This document shows, piece by piece, positions 22,825 to 24,211 of a stretch of 24,211 bases of DNA. Both the position numbers and the translations under genes were made by a program. Below the pieces are notes generated by a model. It saw only the letters and a list, made by a program, of their open reading frames with translations. It was not told where the DNA came from and made no database searches. How positions within the stretch are numbered: the first letter of the stretch is position 1; each line of letters begins with the position of its first letter. This stretch comes from SIG565 sp045601525 (GTDB lineage Bacteria > Bacillota > Clostridia > Oscillospirales > Acutalibacteraceae): the NCBI GenBank assembly GCA_045601525.1, contig JAZRZR010000083.1, forward strand, positions 1-24,211, given 5' to 3'.

Positions 22825-24126
22825 TTATTTCTCGTTGAGTGCTGCGATACCGGGAAGCACCTTACCCTCTAAGAACTCGAGAGAAGCGCCGCCACCGGTT
22901 GAAATATGTGTCATCTTATCAGCAAAGCCGAGTTTTTGAACTGCTGCTGCCGAGTCACCACCGCCGATAATGGAAATTGCACCCGAATCAGCAACTGCTG
23001 CTGCAACAGACTCGGTACCTGAAGCAAAGTTCTTCCACTCTGAAACACCCATCGGTCCGTTCCAAATTACTGTGCCTGCACCTGCAACTGCCTCAGCAAA
23101 GAGTTTCTCAGTCTTAGGACCGATATCAAGACCCATCCAATCATCCGGGATAGCACTTGAATCAACAACCTTAACCTCGGTGTTTTCATCATACTCACGA
23201 CCAAGACGGTTATCAATCGGCAAAAGAAGTTTAACGCCCTTTTCCTCAGCCTTCTTCATAAGAGAAGCAGCAAGTTCAATCTTATCCTCTTCACAAAGAG
23301 AGGTGCCAACTGTGTAGCCTTTAGCGCGGAAGAAGGTATAAGCCATACCGCCGCCGATAATGAGTGTATCAACCTTCTCGATAAGGTTCTCAATAACACC
23401 AATCTTATCGCTTACCTTAGCACCGCCAAGAACTGCAACAAAGGGACGAGCAGGATTTGCAAGTGCGCCGCCCATAACGCTGATTTCCTTTTGGATAAGG
23501 TAACCGCAAACTGCAGGAAGATAATCAGCAACGCCTGTTGTAGATGCGTGTGCACGGTGTGCAGTACCAAATGCATCGTTAACAAAAATTTCAGCAAGAC
23601 TTGCAAGTTCTTTTGCAAAATCAGCGCCGTTTTTGGTTTCTCTTGCATCAAATCTTACATTCTCGATAAGAAGAGCCTCACCCTCGCCGAGTGCTGCGGC
23701 CTTTGTTTTTGCATCTTCGCCGATAATATCAGCGGCAAATGCAACCTTGCCATCGAGAAGTTCGTTTAGTCTATCAGCAACGGGCTTAAGTGTGAATGCC
23801 TTAGCATCGTTCTCGAGTGCCTTTTTAAGATACTCAGCCTTTGCAGCCTCTCTCTCGTTTTCAGGCAAAGCCTCAACTGCCTTCTTTTCCTTTTTAGTTA
23901 AATCAAAGCCCTCAGTGAAAATGTTGTGGGGTTTGCCCATGTGTGAACAAAGAATAACCTTTGCGCCGTTATCAAGCAAATACTTGATTGTGGGCAAAGC
24001 GCCGATAATACGCTTATCGCTTGTGATTTTACCGTCCTTCATAGGAACATTAAAGTCACAACGAACAAGCACTTTACGGCCTTTAACTTCAATATCTTCT
24101 ACTGTCTTTTTGTTAAGTGCGTTCAT
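22825..24126 (-). CDS. pgk: Phosphoglycerate kinase (with N-domain insertion)
   Basis: Pgk transfers phosphate from 1,3-bisphosphoglycerate to ADP, a substrate-level ATP step of glycolysis. It has 433 residues against about 394 for B. subtilis Pgk. The extra length sits in one place: after HMGKP (62-66) about 46 residues precede LKPVADRL where about 9 are usual. This charged, lysine/glutamate/alanine-rich helical segment leaves the core intact. Conserved blocks are VRCDFNVP (21-28), IENVRFDARE, NDAFGTAHRAHAS, VLGGAKVSDKIGVI, WNGPMGVSE, IIGGGDSAAA and STGGGASLEFLEGK. AAAGGAAG 8 nt upstream supports the start. It is the first gene of pgk-tpiA-gpmI; gap is not adjacent within the window. Confidence 0.97.
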   Translation of the reverse strand: MNALNKKTVEDIEVKGRKVLVRCDFNVPMKDGKITSDKRIIGALPTIKYLLDNGAKVILCSHMGKPHNIFTEGFDLTKKEKKAVEALPENEREAAKAEYLKKALENDAKAFTLKPVADRLNELLDGKVAFAADIIGEDAKTKAAALGEGEALLIENVRFDARETKNGADFAKELASLAEIFVNDAFGTAHRAHASTTGVADYLPAVCGYLIQKEISVMGGALANPARPFVAVLGGAKVSDKIGVIENLIEKVDTLIIGGGMAYTFFRAKGYTVGTSLCEEDKIELAASLMKKAEEKGVKLLLPIDNRLGREYDENTEVKVVDSSAIPDDWMGLDIGPKTEKLFAEAVAGAGTVIWNGPMGVSEWKNFASGTESVAAAVADSGAISIIGGGDSAAAVQKLGFADKMTHISTGGGASLEFLEGKVLPGIAALNEK

Positions 24127-24168
24127 TTGATTTACTTCCTTTCAGTTTGTTAAATATCATACTATTAT

Positions 24169-24196
24169 ATTGTACCACAAATTTACATTTTTTCAA
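24169..24196 (-). promoter_or_regulatory. Probable promoter of pgk-tpiA-gpmI
   Basis: On the minus strand TTGAAA (24191-24196), a 16-nt spacer and TACAAT (24169-24174) preceded by TGG form an extended -10 promoter. The leader would be about 35-40 nt. A TATAAT also occurs at 24164-24169 but is 21 nt from the -35 box. A gap gene further upstream, beyond the window, cannot be excluded, but this promoter would let pgk be expressed separately. Confidence 0.62.
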
Positions 24197-24211
24197 TGCA
24201 TTTATTAAACA

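Noticed and set aside
23633..24130. A 165-codon plus-strand open frame opposite pgk
   Set aside because: Serine/alanine-rich antisense shadow caused by codon composition of pgk; no ribosome binding site.
1..24211. CRISPR arrays, insertion sequences, phage genes, toxin-antitoxin or defence modules
   Set aside because: No regularly spaced repeats, transposase, integrase or defence-type genes are present; nearly all of the window is occupied by recognised core genes.

Overview
The window is an ordinary but compact stretch of housekeeping chromosome from a low-GC, Gram-positive, anaerobic-type Firmicute. The best guess is class Clostridia, perhaps an Oscillospiraceae/Ruminococcaceae-like gut organism; this is inferred from gene order, not from a marker gene. 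The pointers are strong AGGAGG-type ribosome binding sites, sigma-A promoters close to consensus, a sepF/divIVA division block, a miaB-ymcA-like-mutS-mutL order related to that of Bacillus subtilis, split transketolase, an NfnAB-type electron-bifurcating pair, and a MutL with endonuclease motifs and no MutH. I see no insertion sequence, prophage, CRISPR array or defence genes, and no intergenic gap exceeds about 300 bases.

Region by region. (1) 1-2120, minus: alaS, cut off by the window edge, with its own perfect-consensus promoter. (2) 2186-16034, minus: one probable 13-gene transcription unit, in order miaB, ymcA/ylbF-like, mutS, mutL, miaA, HlyD-like adaptor, yggS, sepF, divIVA, lspA, rluD-like, tktN, tktC. 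Every internal gap is 31 nt or less, several genes overlap, there is a promoter in front of miaB and a terminator after tktC. (3) 16078-18592, plus: promoter, tRNA-Leu(CAA), a strong intrinsic terminator, then nfnA-nfnB and another terminator. (4) 18597-20325, plus: promoter, eda (KDPG aldolase) and kdgK. (5) 20326-20455: convergent intergenic region with a nested inverted repeat and a bidirectional terminator hairpin. (6) 20456-24196, minus: pgk-tpiA-gpmI glycolytic operon with its promoter near the right edge.

How the genes fit together. MiaA and MiaB make ms2i6A37 on tRNAs reading UNN codons, and a likely substrate, tRNA-Leu(CAA) with A36-A37-A38, is transcribed divergently from the operon encoding them. 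MutS and MutL repair mismatches. SepF and DivIVA organise division and polar growth, LspA matures lipoproteins, and the RluD-like enzyme modifies rRNA. Split transketolase, Eda/KdgK and Pgk/Tpi/GpmI all meet at glyceraldehyde 3-phosphate and lower glycolysis, and NfnAB balances NADH, NADPH and ferredoxin pools in fermentation.

I found no convincing undescribed system. The points most worth a second look are the orphan HlyD-like membrane adaptor inside the division operon, the cysteine-tailed YmcA/YlbF-like protein next to miaB, the nfnAB genes placed directly behind a tRNA terminator with no room for a promoter, and a roughly 37-residue insertion in Pgk.
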